The notes beneath the pieces are model-generated. The model did no database searches. It was not told the origin of the DNA and worked only from the letters and a program-made list of their open reading frames with translations. Source: Castanea sativa (taxonomy: Eukaryota; Streptophyta; Magnoliopsida; Fagales; Fagaceae). Taken from it: DNA of 64,000 nucleotides. Each line of letters begins with the position of its first letter. Position 1 is the stretch's first letter. Both the position numbers and the translations under genes were made by a program. The DNA lies in the NCBI RefSeq assembly GCF_040712315.1, contig NC_134017.1, positions 56,666,636 through 56,730,635 on the forward strand, given 5' to 3'. Of this stretch, positions 34,314-47,370 are shown piece after piece.

Positions 34314-37300
34314 ATGGAGTCCCCATCTTCTTCTACTTCTTCTCCTTCTTCTACTCGTAGTGAGCAGTACAGAAACTGGCAGGAACTCCCGAGGGACGTG
34401 ACGGCGTCGATTCTGCAGAGACTGGGAGCAATCGAGATCCTGGACAGCGCGCAGAAGGTGTGCATGCATTGGCGCAATGTCTGCAAAGACCCCTCCATGT
34501 GGCGCGCCATCGACATGCGCAATCACGAGGACTTGGACACGCCTTTCGACCCCGAGAAGATGTGCCGCCACGCCATCGATCGCAGCTCCGGTCAGTTGCG
34601 TGATATCACCATCGAGCACTTTGGCACCAACGATCTTCTCAACCACATCGCCAACAGGTCTCTTCTATATTTTCTCTGAATATGCTCTCTCTCTCTCTCA
34701 ATTTCATAATTAATAGTCTGTGATTTTTGATATATCTGTGTTACATTTTGGTTTTTGGTGCAATTGAATTGTTAATCTTTGTTTATATCTTTGGCTAACG
34801 TATAATTTTAAATTGGATAATTGGCCAAGGAACTATAGCTTAACTTGCACTTAAGTTTTCTCATTTGATTGGTCTCGAGCTTGGGGACTCACGCATATAA
34901 GTCTGTCTTTTTGTATATAATCTGTTGTATTTGTTTGGGATTCTGTAGGCTACTTTATTCTGTTTTTGCATGAAGTAGTCTCTTTTGAATAAAATCTTAT
35001 TACTTGTCTTAAAAAAAGAAAAGAAAGGATTTTGGAATAAGGGATATTGAAAAGAGAACTGACTGATCCATTTAAAAGATTTGTGCCAGCGAACTCTTTT
35101 TGATTGGTCTCGATGTTGGGTTCAAGTTACACCCAGTGTAACTTCAAAAGAATTACACATTTTTTGGACCATTGATTACTATTGGGTGAAAACACACTCA
35201 CGGTAATGTCATTATTATTCTCAAGAAATTAGTGATTTAGGTAATAACACTTTTTATCAAAGGAAAAAAAAAAAAAAAAAGGCATTAACTCTCCCTCTCT
35301 ACACCATCATCTTCTTCCTCTCTCACATAATCTTCTTGCTCTCGTGCAAACAAATTGTAAGGAAGCAAGGCAAATGTTGATTGTATATTTAGCTAATTAG
35401 GTTTGCCGTGACTTTCACTCTAGAGCTTATTTGGGAGTATGGCAAGCATTAGAGATAGTGGGGCCATATCATAGAGGACATTAAGGTTCAACTCCAAGGT
35501 GGTGGTCCTTGGAGTGTTTGTTGATTATAAAAAGACAAATAATGCCACGAAAGTACTAGCCTATTTTGCCATAAACCGTGATGCTTTGCATATATTGATG
35601 TAAGAGAGCCCGTCTTTTTTAAGATCATTCAAGGACCATAGTGGGAGATGATGATACAACTAAGAGATAGAGTTACATTGTTTGAGCACTAATTTTTTAA
35701 ATTGACTTTGGCCATGGGTTACTTTTATCCTTAGAAATACTCATTCTTAACAATTTTCCTCTAAAAGGATTGTGACTATTTCTAAAATTTTCCAGTATCT
35801 CAAGACAATATTGTTAAGAAATCAATGGTGGTGACCTGAAAGTACATAGTGCAGGAAAAAGATATGAGAGAGGATGAGAGGAAGAAGGTTATGATGTGGA
35901 GGAAAGTGGGAGTTAATGTTGTGTTTTTTTTTCCCCTTTAATAAGAAGAGTTAATGCTGAAATCCCTAATTTTAAGAAAATAATAATGACATTACTATGA
36001 TTGTTTTTTCACCCTTAGATTTAATAATAATCAATGGTTCAAAAAAATTTGTAACTTGAACCCAACTTATATATATATTATCAATATAACTACACTGATT
36101 ACCTATCAAAAAAATAAAAAAGAGATCCCAGCTTTAAAAATCACGTGCAAATTTTTTTTATACAAGATAGAATTTCTACTCTAGCCTAATCTAAGTGTAT
36201 ATGTGTGTGAAGCTCTCTTCTGGAGACTTGAACTCCGGCTCTTGCCCCCCACACCCCTCAAGCACTTATACATGAGGAGTGACCATCGCATCGAGGGTGT
36301 GCGGTGGTATCACGCGCAAATTTAATATTCCATGATTGAGATCCCCCTCATTTATTTGCTCCAAATACATATGCACTGAAGTGTCTTTATATACTGCATT
36401 TGTAATATAACTACACTGATTACCTATCAAAAAATTAAAAAAGAGATCGCAGCTTTAAAAATCACGTGCAAATTTAATATTCCATGATTGAGATCCCCCT
36501 CATTTATTTGCTCCTAATACATATGCACTGAAGTGTCTTTATATACTGCAATTGAATACAAATCTGGGTATCTCTCTTTCAGTACATGATTACTACACTG
36601 GGTTCATGACCCATTGGGTGACTCTATAACTTACCATTGAAAAGCAAAAAGAGTACAAGATTACTGTGCTTTGTATAGAAATTTACCCGATGACCATCCC
36701 CAATCTCATAACAAATGTGCCTCGTGCACTTATCCTATCCCAGCCTTACACTCCTCCATAGGCCACACCCATGAGCATGACTAGTGTGTACCATTACATT
36801 GTCCATTGGCTCAAGTTTCTCATCATCTTACCCTTATACTCCTCCATAGGTCACACCCCTGACTACTGCTGATAGACCCCATTGTCCATTTGACCCCAAG
36901 CTTCCCCAATTCCTGCACCAATCACTCTTCTTCAAAATTGATCTCCTGCATCTTCAAAATATTATGACCATTTTCCCAATAATACTTGATTGAAGGTGTA
37001 TAATTTTCTCACCCCCAATCCCCCATATTTTATCTGGGAACACACTCAACAGCTTGTTTTCTCCTTAAATCCAATCTTTTCAGGCCATATTCAAGCTACA
37101 GCCCCTATACCTAACCCTAAAATCTACAAGTTTTATAGAATTTAAAGCACACCACAAGAACATGTATACATGTTGTTTCTAATAATCTAATCTGTCCTAC
37201 ACCAATGACCACTTATGTCAAAGAGAAAAATAGGGTAACTCTTGTTTTTTCTTCATTAAAATTCGGGGTGCTATCAGTTTTGTCACTCTCGCGCACACTG

Positions 37301-38853
37301 AGTGGTATGTTGTATACTTCATGCACATCGAGCCAATTATCAATTGATGAATAAGTAAATTTGCATCTCTAGCAATTTGTTGAGGACTTTAATCAAACTG
37401 ATCTTAAACTACCTTTGCATAATATTGCCTATTGTTCAACACTCAATACATTTGGACTACTTTCATGTTTTAATTAAGGATTTAAACATCCATGAGGCTT
37501 GTGTAATTCATTACAACCTTGGTCAATTATAATTAGGCCTAATTGGTGCAGCAGTGACTTCTCTAATATGATGCCACAAGTGCTATTTTATTATGTAGTA
37601 TTATAGTTGGCCCATATTGAAGAAAGCCTCTTTTTCCCAAGTATCAGCATATGTAAACTAATACTCATTTATAGGGCCATGACTATATGTTTACTAGATA
37701 CTGATTACTAGTCTACTACTATAGGCTGTATCTTGTGTTTTCAATTGATGAGTTACAAACTTGGGATAATTTTCTTGTTTTTGATATTTGGACAAGCTTG
37801 CTTTTGTTGTCAGCTGACACATGGTCACAAGTACTTGGGTTGATAGCTTCAAATTTAGGTAGGAAGCTTTGGGCATGGGATTTTGTTAATTGGTTTTGTG
37901 GATGATTTGGTTTAGACAATGTTCCCAACTAGATATTTTGTTTTCTCTTATTTGAACATTTTTCTGGGCACAATAGATAATAGACGGCACAGCACATTCA
38001 AGCCCTCTTATAGAATTATGAGCCTCAATGGGCTGCTGGTTCTAGAAGAATATTTCTTTGATCACTTACTGCAGTTCACTATCTATATATGGTGGGCTCA
38101 AGCTATTTGTTCTCCAAAAAGGAATTTGTAGATGCAGAATTCTTCCATAATTTTGTAATTACTTTGTAACTGCCAGTTCTTTTTTATTTTATTTATCAAA
38201 TCTATTGGTATTTTGGCAGTTCAAGTCAGCTTAGACGCCTTCGTCTTGTTTCTTGCTATTGCATTACGGATGAGGGATTGAATGAAGCAGCTGCAAAACT
38301 TCCATTATTGGAGGAGCTGGAGATTTCACTTTGTTCATTTTCAAAAGAATCTCTGATGGCTTTGGGGCGTTGTTGTCCTCTTTTGAAATCATTCAAATTG
38401 AACCAGCAGGGGTTTAGATGGCCTCACATAGAGTGGGATGAGGAGGCAGTTGCTGTTGCAGAGAGCATGCCTGAATTGCGCCACCTCCAGCTTTTTGGAA
38501 ATAAGCTGACAAATGATGGCTTGAATGCCATACTTAATGGTTGTCCTCACCTTGAATCACTTGATCTAAGGCAATGTTTCAATGTCAATCTATCAGGGGA
38601 TTTGGGAAAAAGATGTGCTGAACGGATTAAAAGCTTGCGGCGTCCCAATGATCCCACTGATGACTATGAATTTGATGCTGAAATTGATGATGGTGGATCT
38701 TTTGATGACGACGACCCTTCTGGGATGTCGGACATAGATTACCTCTCTGAGGGTTATGGGTATTATGAATTCTCAGGGGAAAGCGATTTCTCCTATGATG
38801 ATTTCACTGACTATGGTGATTTTTATGACTTCGGAGATTACTATTTCGGCTAA
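34314..38853 (+). CDS. F-box/LRR protein, SKIP19/FBL23-like, copy F
   Basis: Predicted two exons, 34314-34657 and 38220-38853 (AACAG|GTCTCT donor, TTTTGGCAG acceptor, phase 2), 325 residues. The head is Ser/Thr-rich (residues 3-14) and lacks the basic KKVW motifs of D and E. The F-box is at about 22-64 (NWQELPRDVTASILQRLGAIEIL, AQKVCMHWRNVCKDPSMW). LRRs: SSQLRRLRLVSCYCITDEGL, KLPLLEELEISL, LRHLQLFGNKLTNDGLNAIL, LESLDLRQCFNV. The tail is Asp/Tyr/Gly-rich (DDGGSFDDDDPSG, GYGYYEFSGESDFSYDDFTDY). Expected to act as an SCF substrate receptor. The 3562-bp intron is the longest of the array and carries a long-TIR element and a SINE. No lesion seen. Confidence 0.88.
35115..36066. mobile_element. long-TIR DNA element in intron of gene F
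   Basis: 952 bp bounded by perfect 16-bp inverted ends GTTGGGTTCAAGTTAC / GTAACTTGAACCCAAC. Similarity continues inward for about 110 bp (GGACCATTGATTACTATT against AATAATAATCAATGGTTC; GTAATGTCATTATTATTCTC). The interior has no transposase. No clear target duplication, so the superfamily is open. Confidence 0.78.
36083..36555. repeat. tandem duplication in intron of gene F, one copy SINE-interrupted
   Basis: Copy 1 (36083-36403) and copy 2 (36404-36555) both run from AATATAACTACACTGATTAC through GCTTTAAAAATCACG to CTTTATATACTGCA. Copy 1 is longer by the SINE insert listed next. Confidence 0.9.
36155..36309 (-). mobile_element. tRNA-derived SINE with 14-bp target duplication
   Basis: Read on the minus strand it has a box A-like TGGTCACTCCTCATG and a box B-like GAGTTCAAGTCTCC about 50 bp on, and ends in A-rich sequence (T run on the + strand at 36155). 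It is flanked by TCACGTGCAAATTT (36141-36154) and TCACGCGCAAATTT (36310-36323). The unoccupied site is preserved in the adjacent duplicate (about 36460). Confidence 0.85.
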
Positions 38854-39753
38854 GTCCGTTTGGTCCTTTTGTAAATTGCGTCTAAAAAAAAAGACTTGTG
38901 TGCTCCTGTATTTGTGTATTTGTCTACCGATATTTTGGATATTTAATAATCTAATTAATATATTCTACCCATGCAAATGCGTCCATTATTAAGCAACGTT
39001 ATATTTTCGAAAAGTCTTAAATTATTATACAACTTCATAGCTTGACTTTTCGAAGGGGAAAAATAAATAGTGTGTAATAGGAGGCCCTTCTTTTCTTTTT
39101 CTTTTTTGAAAGGATAGGAGGCCCTTCTTGAAGAGTAAGGTAGAGAATAAAGATATTCAGCAAAAAAAAAAAAAAAAAAAAAAAAGGTTGAGAATAAAGA
39201 TGAATAATAGAAGGCCTTGAGTAAAATGGGTATTAGAAAAACTCAAAGGTAGAGAAACAAAATAAAGTCCGAAGGTAGGCCCATCCGCTCCTTTTGGGAG
39301 TGGTGTAATAGGAGGCCCTTCTTGAAGAGTAATATTGAGTATAAAGATGAGTAATAGGATGCCCTTCTTAAAGAGTAAATGGGTAGTAGAAAAATTCAAA
39401 GGTAGAGAAACAAAATGGAGTCCAATAAGCGAGGCCTAGTAGAAAGAATGAAGAGAAAAGAAAGTAAAAGAGTTAGCAGGCTCAACCCAATGTAGTGCAC
39501 AAATGAACAGAAGAGAAAGCAAAACGGGTTAGCAAGCTCAACCCTATATATGGGAGAAAGCTGATAATGCCCTTGTATAAGGGGATAAAGATGAATTTTG
39601 ATTTTGCAAAAGTAAAGCAAGGTGAAACCGTGCAAAGCCACAATGGTAGGAAACACACGAAGAAACAAGACAAAGCCACAATGGTAAGAAATGTAAGAAG
39701 AAGAAACAAGATAAAGTCATAGCAACAAGAAACGCATGAAGGAGAAACAAGAC
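38854..39753. other. spacer with degenerate repeats, no gene seen
   Basis: 3' flank of gene F to about 39060. Then GA-rich sequence with repeated AGGAGGCCCTTCTTGAAGAG (39109, 39312 and a variant at 39356) and AACAAGACAAAGCCACAATGG-like units. It continues on the far side of the hAT element (44261 onward), so it was one block before that insertion. Unclassified repeat. Confidence 0.5.
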
Positions 39754-40354
39754 TAGGAATGACAACGGGTCGGGTTCAGGCCGAGTTTTTTCATACCCTA
39801 ACCCGCCCCGCGAGCTTAGACCCATTACCCAGACCCAGCCCGGTTAATAATTAGGTTTTTTATTCGAGGCCCAGACTTGCCCTGCAGGCCCCATTTAGCC
39901 CAACCAAATTTGGGCCCAATTCGCGACTCAAATCGTGGCCCAACCAAAAAAAGAAATTGAATTGAAGCCCAAATTCATTTTTGCCTAGATTCAAGCCCTA
40001 TGACGTTCAGAGTCAAACCCATATAACGTGGCCTAAATGCTAAATCATAGACTATTGATCATAAATCAATAAATCACCTGTTAATTGTAAATCAATAAAT
40101 TATAGTTAAGATTATAAATCAAAAAATCACCTAGGTAAGATAACCATTTAATCAGAAATCAATAAATCCTAGCTAAAATCACTTGCTAAACATAAAAATA
40201 AAATAAATCCAACAAGTCCAACAAATAAGTTTCACAAGTCCAAGAAATTAAAAAGCTACAAAATAAATCCCACAAGTTTAGAATAATTACAAATCAACAA
40301 ATTAATCCAACAAGTCTAAAAAATTAAAAAGGCTACTAAATTAATACAAAAGGT

Positions 40355-42620
40355 CTAATCCTCTACAGCCGTGACAAAACTCTCATCCTCTTCATTAGGC
40401 TCTCCATCATCAAGAATTGATTGAAGTGTGTAATCTCCAGACATAGTTGAAGAACCTACAACAACAATGAAGTAAAAAATGAAATAAACTTCATCAAATT
40501 ATAATTAACAAATATAAAAATACAATTTTGATTTCATTTTATAAAAGCAAATTGGTCAATTGCTAACCGTTGATTTCACTCCATAACCAATTCTGAGCAC
40601 ACGTCATTGCCTCTATAGTATTGGGATGAAGCCTACTATGGTGTGGACTAAACAGTCTCTCGCTAGTGCTAAAGGCAGATTCTGAAGCAATAGTCGTGAC
40701 AGGAATGACTAAAATGTCATTTGCAATTCTTTGTAAAGTAGGATACTTGAGACCATTACTTTTCCACCATGCCAAAATATCAAAGTTTTCTCTCCTCTTA
40801 AACACTCCCTCATCAATGAAATGATCAAATTCCATTCTAGCAATCCTATGTTTCTTTGAACTACTTGAACCATTGTTCACAAACAAATCAAAAGATGACA
40901 TTGCCTTACTCAACCTACATTTCATTTGTGCCACATAGTTTGAAGTACTTACAGGCATATGAGAACTTCCTTCATTATCTACAGGGGACTCATCTACATC
41001 TCCATACTCATCAAGCAAACCATAACAAAGATTCTTAATTTTTTCAATCTCCAAATCAGAATTATCACCATAAATGTTAGGATAATAAAACTGCAAAAAC
41101 TTCATCTTATATTTTGGATCCAAGATAGCAGCAACAGCCATAACAACATTAACATCAGCCCAATAAGAATTAAATTTAGTAAGCATGCTTTTTGCTATCC
41201 TACTTATCATCTCATTTGAAGACAAACTCCATTCATTCAATACTATTTTCATCTCACACACCAAAGTAAAATACATATTAGTTGTGGAGTACTTACGACC
41301 AGAGAAAAACTCAGTCACACTATAAAACAATTCCAACCTTCCACAAATATCTTTGGCTACCTCCCAATCATAGTCAGTTGGCAAACAAGTATAAAATGCT
41401 TCATGTTTAGCAAAACAAGAGAAAACATCTTTATAAATCAATGCAGTAAAAAACATTAAATAATTTAAATTCCAGCGTGTCTTATAATCTAAGACCAACT
41501 CTTTGGTGCATTGAACATGCAATTGACGTGCATTTTCATCAAATTTCTGCTTTCTTTTTGGTGATCCAGTCCAATAAATCACACTATCATGAATCCTTTC
41601 AATACCATCACCAATAAGAGACAACCCATCTTGAACAATCAAATTCAAAATATGTGCAGCACCTCATATGCAACATAGACCCACTCAACATAAGAGAACT
41701 AGTATCAAGTTTGTTCAAGAGAAGTCTTATTATGGCATCATTAGTATTACAATTATCAACAGTTATTATGAACAACTTCCTATCAATGTTCCACTCTAAA
41801 AAACAATCAACAAAGACTTTAGCAAGGACATCTTTCATGTGTGGTGAAGAAACATAAACAAACCTAGAAATATAATAGGAATAATTATAACATAACTCAA
41901 TAAACATTCAAGTTAACATAAAGTCTAAACATTCAATTTAACATAACTAAATAAACATTCTAAACTTAAAGTTTTTAACATTCAATTTAACCCAATATCA
42001 TAAACTCAATTCATACAATTTAATAGACTGAACATTCATAGATCAAAAAATTACCTTAAAACCCAACTTTGCAACGTCCAAGTTTGATCGTTAAAGTGAG
42101 CGGTAATGACCATGAACCCTATCAGTTGTAATTGTCATCTTATTTCCATTCTTGTCCGTCATCTTCAAAGCTTTCTCCTTCTCATTATCATAAATTTTAA
42201 GAATGTCACTCTTCAAAGTGTTCTTGAGATAAGCTTAAACAAAGGTTGAAGAGAGCTCACAAATTCTCTAAACCCAATGTGGTCAACCATTGAAAGTGGG
42301 TATTCATATAGGATGACCATACGAGCAAGATTACTCCTCACTTTGACTTGATCAAATTAGTAAGCATTTAAACCCTTTGTTCTATCCACCTTATTTTGTT
42401 GTCTAATTAACACTTGTTGTCGCATATTCCTTATATTTTTAAACTTTAACCATGGACATCTTGCTAAATGATTACGCAAATGGGATGTACCTTGGGTCGA
42501 GTCACCCAAGTAAAGCTTGCCACAATGATTGCATTGGGCTTTAAATTTCCCATCAACTTTCTTCCTTGTAAAATGCTCCCAAACATTTGAGGTAGTCTTT
42601 CTTTTTCTACTTGTATCCAC
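40355..42620 (-). pseudogene. hAT transposase (BED zinc finger ... hATC), decayed
   Basis: Minus strand. The N-terminal part (42620-42357) starts MDTSRKRKTTSNVWEHFTRK with a BED finger (CNHCGKLYLG...HLRNHLARC). The middle (about 42350-41920) has several stops and frameshifts. The RNase H-like core includes KLFIITVDNCNTND (41770), with a frameshift near 41665. An open 361-codon stretch (41648-40563) ends in the hATC dimerisation domain (FDILAWWKSNGLKYPTL, ATIASESAFS-like TTIASESAFST, SRLHPNTIEAMTCAQNWL). A last small exon (40455-40355) adds an acidic tail ending VTAVED, joined through G|GTTAGC and TTGTAG splice sites. Resembles the RICESLEEPER/ZBED type of plant hAT transposases. Not functional because of the mid-gene lesions. 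Confidence 0.85.
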
Positions 42621-43508
42621 ATCCTCATTTGTACCCTCTTACTCTCCCTCTTCCTTTGTCCCTTCTTGTTCCTCTACCTCCTCTCCCACTAAGTCCACCA
42701 TTGGGGATTTCGGACTCCCAATTGGTTCAAAAGTTTGGGAATTAGCAATTCTATCAATCAAAACAAATATTCACAAATTCATTATTACACATACTCATTG
42801 ATTAATGGGCACAAATTCATAATTACATTGATTCACAAATATTCAAAAATTCTATCAATCCAATCATAATTAAACATGATTAATTATAAACTCTAACACT
42901 TACTCATTGTTTAATGGGCATAAAGGTGATGGTGATCCTGAGGCTGAGTTGCCAGAAGGCGACAATGGCGAGGGTGATCATGAAAATGGCGAAGGAGACC
43001 ACATAGTTGACAAGGGACAACATCCGGTTCTCAAGGGAGAGATGCTTGGCAAGGGAGAACCAGATTTTAGGAGTCTCCCATCTCCGTTTTAAGCAATGCA
43101 TTCACAACAAACATAATAAACAATAAACACAATTTCTTTCATTAAACAATTACACTATCTTTGAAAAACATTTTCTCATAGAATTTATTTTTCCATTAAA
43201 CTACACTAAATTATTCACTCCTCAAAAATGAAATGTCCACTCACTTTTTTATAGCTAACATAACAAGGCTTTAACATATATTGACAAACCAAACCATACA
43301 CTCAAAATTTAAATAATATGAATCAACACAATAGAATACAGGGACTTTAATATTTTTTAATAAATAATATGAATCATTGTATTTAATCTTTTTTAAAAAA
43401 AAATAATAAATCAATAACCCCTCTTTGATGAAGACAGGGACTTAGTTTGGGCACAAAAATAATATGAATCAACAAAATAGAAATTGATGAGTTTTGGAAA
43501 AAAGAAAA

Positions 43509-43524
43509 ATATATATATATAGAA

Positions 43525-43562
<38 letters not shown>
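43509..43562. repeat. (TA)n microsatellite, interrupted
   Basis: TA tracts split by GAAA and TT inside the hAT element. Confidence 0.9.
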
Positions 43563-43563
<1 letters not shown>

Positions 43564-44011
43564 CCTTTGCTTGGAAAATGGGACTCGGCAATTTCAATAA
43601 ATCAACAAAATCCCTACCAAATACAAAACCGGGCAATTAACTCACAAAACTCCTCTTAGAGACTTTGGCAAATGCAAAGAGAAATCAAAGATGTTTGATT
43701 TAGCTACTGAACACAACAGACTAGACCGAGTACATAAATATAAAAAAAAAAAAATTTTGAAGAGAAGTAGAGAATAGAACAGACCGAGATTGGTGGTGAG
43801 TCAGTGACATTGACAGAGCTTGGGACGACGACGATAGCTTGGACCAACGGTGAGAGCTAGGGCAACGGTGAGAGGTTGGGTAGTTGGGCCGGCGATGAGA
43901 TTAAGAGTGAGTGAGTGAGAGTGGTGAGCTGAAGAGATAAGAGGCGGACTGAGTGTGAGCTGTGCGTGTGAGCTAAAATGAAATGAGGATTAGAAAATTT
44001 TAGGGTTTATA

Positions 44012-44016
<5 letters not shown>

Positions 44017-44101
<85 letters not shown>
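44017..44101. repeat. (TA)n microsatellite
   Basis: About 42 uninterrupted TA units inside the hAT element. Confidence 0.97.
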
Positions 44102-44262
44102 CTATGTCGGGTCGGGTCGAGTCTAAGTTTAGGCTGGGTTTTGGTAAATACCTGGATTCGACCCAGACCCATTTCGATTTTTTTTTTTTTAAAACCCAAA
44201 CCTAATCCTATTCTTTATCGGGCCAAGTACCCGCGGGTTAGGTAGAAATTGCCATCTCTAAC

Positions 44263-45500
44263 ACAAGACAAAATCAAAGGTAGCAGAAACGCATGAAGAT
44301 AAAGAAGCCAAAGAACAAGAAGTGGAGCAGTTGGAGCCCTGCTGACTTGCAACCCAGCCAATGCAAGGGAAGCAGGGCCCACAGTTGAAAAGGAACAGCA
44401 GGTATGGTTTAGTGAAGGGGGGGAAAAGACCTAGTTTTGGTATCCTGCCGAGCCCCTTTTGGCAGGTGCTTTGCTGGGAAAGCATACTTACCAAAATGGG
44501 TAGGAAATTGGTGGAAACTATCCGATGCATGTTAGAAAGTGAGGACAAGAGAGATTAATAAGGGTTTGTCGTAAAGAGAAAGAGAGAAATAGTTGTATTT
44601 GTGGTCGGATTGGCTTTTTCCCAAAAGTGGAAAGAAGTTCATCACTAAACAAGTAGTGGGAGTGAACCCACTACCAGCAACCAAAAGATAGTGGGAGTGA
44701 ACTCACCTATATATGGCTAGAACACGCTGAGTGCCTGCAGAAGACAAAATGGTGAAAGCAAGGCAAAAGGGGAAATCACCTAGGATTGATCTTAGGTATA
44801 AAAGAATTAGTACCTATGAATATGATAAAAACATAACAACAGAACAATCATGAAAAGAGGGACTGCAACAAGAATGAGAGAACAGCACAATGACAAGGAT
44901 GAGAGAATAGAGAGAAACATCAACAATGGTGTGAAGAACACAGCACCCAAGGGAATTAGAATAGTGAGTTGAAAGTGAAAGAAGAGTGAAAGTGGAAATG
45001 AAAGTGAAATGTAAGAGAGAATAAAGATTTGAAAGAGTAGAGTATACATAGCAAACCTAACATGCATTACTAGGCAACCTTTTCCCTCCCTCATACAAAA
45101 CCATACCCTCTATCATTTCAATCAAGAGGATAGCTACTTTGTCACATTCTCCAAATTACATGACTTTATGGCCTTGTAGGTAATAAGGTTAAGTTAGTTG
45201 AAATTTGGGCTCTTTTAAGTATATATCCTGTGGAGAACTCTTTTACTTTTGTTATTATGTTTGTTGTTATTACTATTTATTTCTGTTGCTAACATTCTTG
45301 GATTAACAATGATTCTACTGTTACTATACATATATGTATATTTATTTCTCTTTGTTTGGAGTGTTTGGATTTGTGCACAAACTGGTTCCAGGGGAATCTT
45401 GTGGAGAGAGTTAGGCCCAACTTCTCTACCCCAGTAGAAAGCCCTAGTTTAATAGTGCAAAAAGGCACCCACAAATGGTATGGCCGAAAAGCCTAATGGA
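44263..45500. other. right half of a repeat block split by the hAT element
   Basis: GA-rich at first, with AGAAACGCATGAAG as on the left side (39730). A palindromic pair GTGGGAGTGAACCCACTACC / GTGGGAGTGAACTCACC (44657, 44692) precedes CTATATATGGC, and TATAAAAG lies near 44797. This could be an LTR-like promoter region, but no ends or coding parts were found. No gene. Confidence 0.4.
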
Positions 45501-45504
45501 CATA

Positions 45505-45990
45505 AAAAAGTAAATGCATACATAAAAATAATAATATAGAAGATGTTTTGGGTGAACCAATAGACTCTAGGAACATCAATAGCAAAGCTATCATCGTGGT
45601 TGATAGTAGTTATTGGTAATTACAAATGTTTAGCCTTAAGGCTCATACTTCATGATTAACTAATGTTTAAGTTTTATATATTTTTTCCTAGATGAAAATT
45701 TATTTATATATTTATAGTGTTGCATTACGCTTAATGTAATTAAACTTGAAAAGACCGGATTCAAAATCAATGATGGCAAAATGAAAAATTAAGTATTATT
45801 CCTTTGAACATATGAATAAACATAAGGTGATGCATTATTTCTTCTACATCAAAACATTGCTTGTTGCTAATTCTTGAAATACAAATATATATTCTTGGGT
45901 TATACCGTCGCCTCTTGTCCTTTGCTATTGTCATAGCCATTCGTCTTTTATTTTCTTTACTTGTTGACATCTGAAATGTGTACATGGAAC
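45505..45990. repeat. diverged repeat, copy of 46930-47370
   Basis: Shared order of blocks: AATAATATAGAAGA, CCAATAGACTYTAG, ATCAAAGCTATCGTCATGGT-like, CTCATACTTCATGATTAACT. Non-coding. Confidence 0.75.
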
Positions 45991-46329
45991 CTCCTTATAA
46001 GTTGCCCTCTATCTGAAAAATTCACATTGTTTGGTTCTCAAACTTTTAACAACAATATCTTCATACTATTTTGGAGATAAGATTAGGAGATTAGGTTATT
46101 TGTTTTTAGGAGTTGTTATCTTTTTTTTCCTCATATGTATATGTAATTTGAATTGATTGCAATTGGCTTGGCTACCACGTGTCCTTAAGACACAACATTT
46201 CCCTCCCCTTCAAAAATTCTTGTCCTCAAGATTTAATCCTTTGTTGCAATGTGTAGGTGGTTCTCTTCACCTTTTCTCTTAAACCTCATTATGATTTAAA
46301 CAACATAATCATAAACAACATCATTTTAG

Positions 46330-46620
46330 TAGCAGAATTTTTAAATCATGGTGCATATGTACATGGTTTCTTATGTTTTGGTTTGTTAGTTACTTTAATG
46401 TTAATAACATGGGGTTCTAATATTTAAAATGTATATACATATGTTTATACATGGAACATATAATCAAATTGTATTTAGAAAAGTTAAGATTTAACTTGCA
46501 AATAATAGGGTTCTTTGAAGGGGAGTACCTCCAATAGGGGTTCAAGATTTAGCTTGAGAATATATCCATGAAAATGTCGGTTATAAAACACAAAACTTTC
46601 CTTAATAAATTAACAAACAC
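46330..46620. repeat. diverged repeat, copy of 63665-63960
   Basis: TGGTGCATATGTACA, ATGGGGTTCTAATWTTCAAAATG-like, ACATATAATCAAA and GAAGGGGAGTAC occur in the same order in both places. Confidence 0.75.
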
Positions 46621-46929
46621 AAATAAACATATAATTGCTATAAAAAATTTTGAAAAAAAAAAGAGCTGACAAATTTTTTAAACTAGTCTAGCAAGTTATA
46701 TGCATTATTATTGCAATCACACCTAAACTGGATTATATTACTTAGCATTAAAAAAATCACTGGTAAACGTCCTGACAAGCAACTAATTGCATATAGACCA
46801 ACAATTCTAATAAATTACTTAACTATGAAAATATCAAGCCAGTGAGACAGCTTACCATTGTTGCCAATTCCTAAGAACCTAAATTATAAAGGATAAAAAT
46901 TAGAGTTTAAGACGAAGAGTATGACTAAA

Positions 46930-47370
46930 AAAGCCCAATGAAAAAGAAAAAGAAAAAGAAAAAGTACACATAAGAAGTAATAATATAGAAGAGGCTTATG
47001 GTTGGCCAATAGACTTTAGAAAGAGAGATATCAAAGCTATCGTCATGGTTGATAGTGTTTATTGGTGACTACAAATTTTTAGCCCCAAGTCTCATACTTC
47101 ATGATTAACTAACGTTTATGTATTATTATTTTTTTTCTAAATGAATAATCATTTGTTATAGAGCTGCATTGTGCTTCCAAAGTAATAAAAGATGAAAAGA
47201 CCAAATTCAAAATAAATGATGATAAAACGAAATAAAAACATTGTTTATACATTATTCTTCATAAAAAAAAATTGTTTTCCAAACATATAAATAAATATAA
47301 GTTTATACATTATATATTTGATGTTAAAACATTTCTTGTGGCTAATTATTAAAATATAAATATACATTCT
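46930..47370. repeat. diverged repeat, second copy of 45505-45990
   Basis: As for the first copy; carries a small (GAAAAA)n expansion near 46938-46962. No gene. Confidence 0.72.

Larger units (their letters stand above)
39754..44260 (-). mobile_element. hAT transposon, ~4.5 kb, formerly autonomous
   Basis: Left end TAGGAATGACAACGGGTCGG; right end, read inward, TAGAGATGGCAATTTCTACC. Both flanks carry ACAAGAC (39747-39753 directly at the left, 44263-44269 two bases past the right end), consistent with the remains of an 8-bp duplication. The interior encodes a BED-finger/hATC transposase on the minus strand and includes two TA microsatellites. GGGTCGGGTC-rich subterminal regions lie at both ends. 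Confidence 0.82.
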
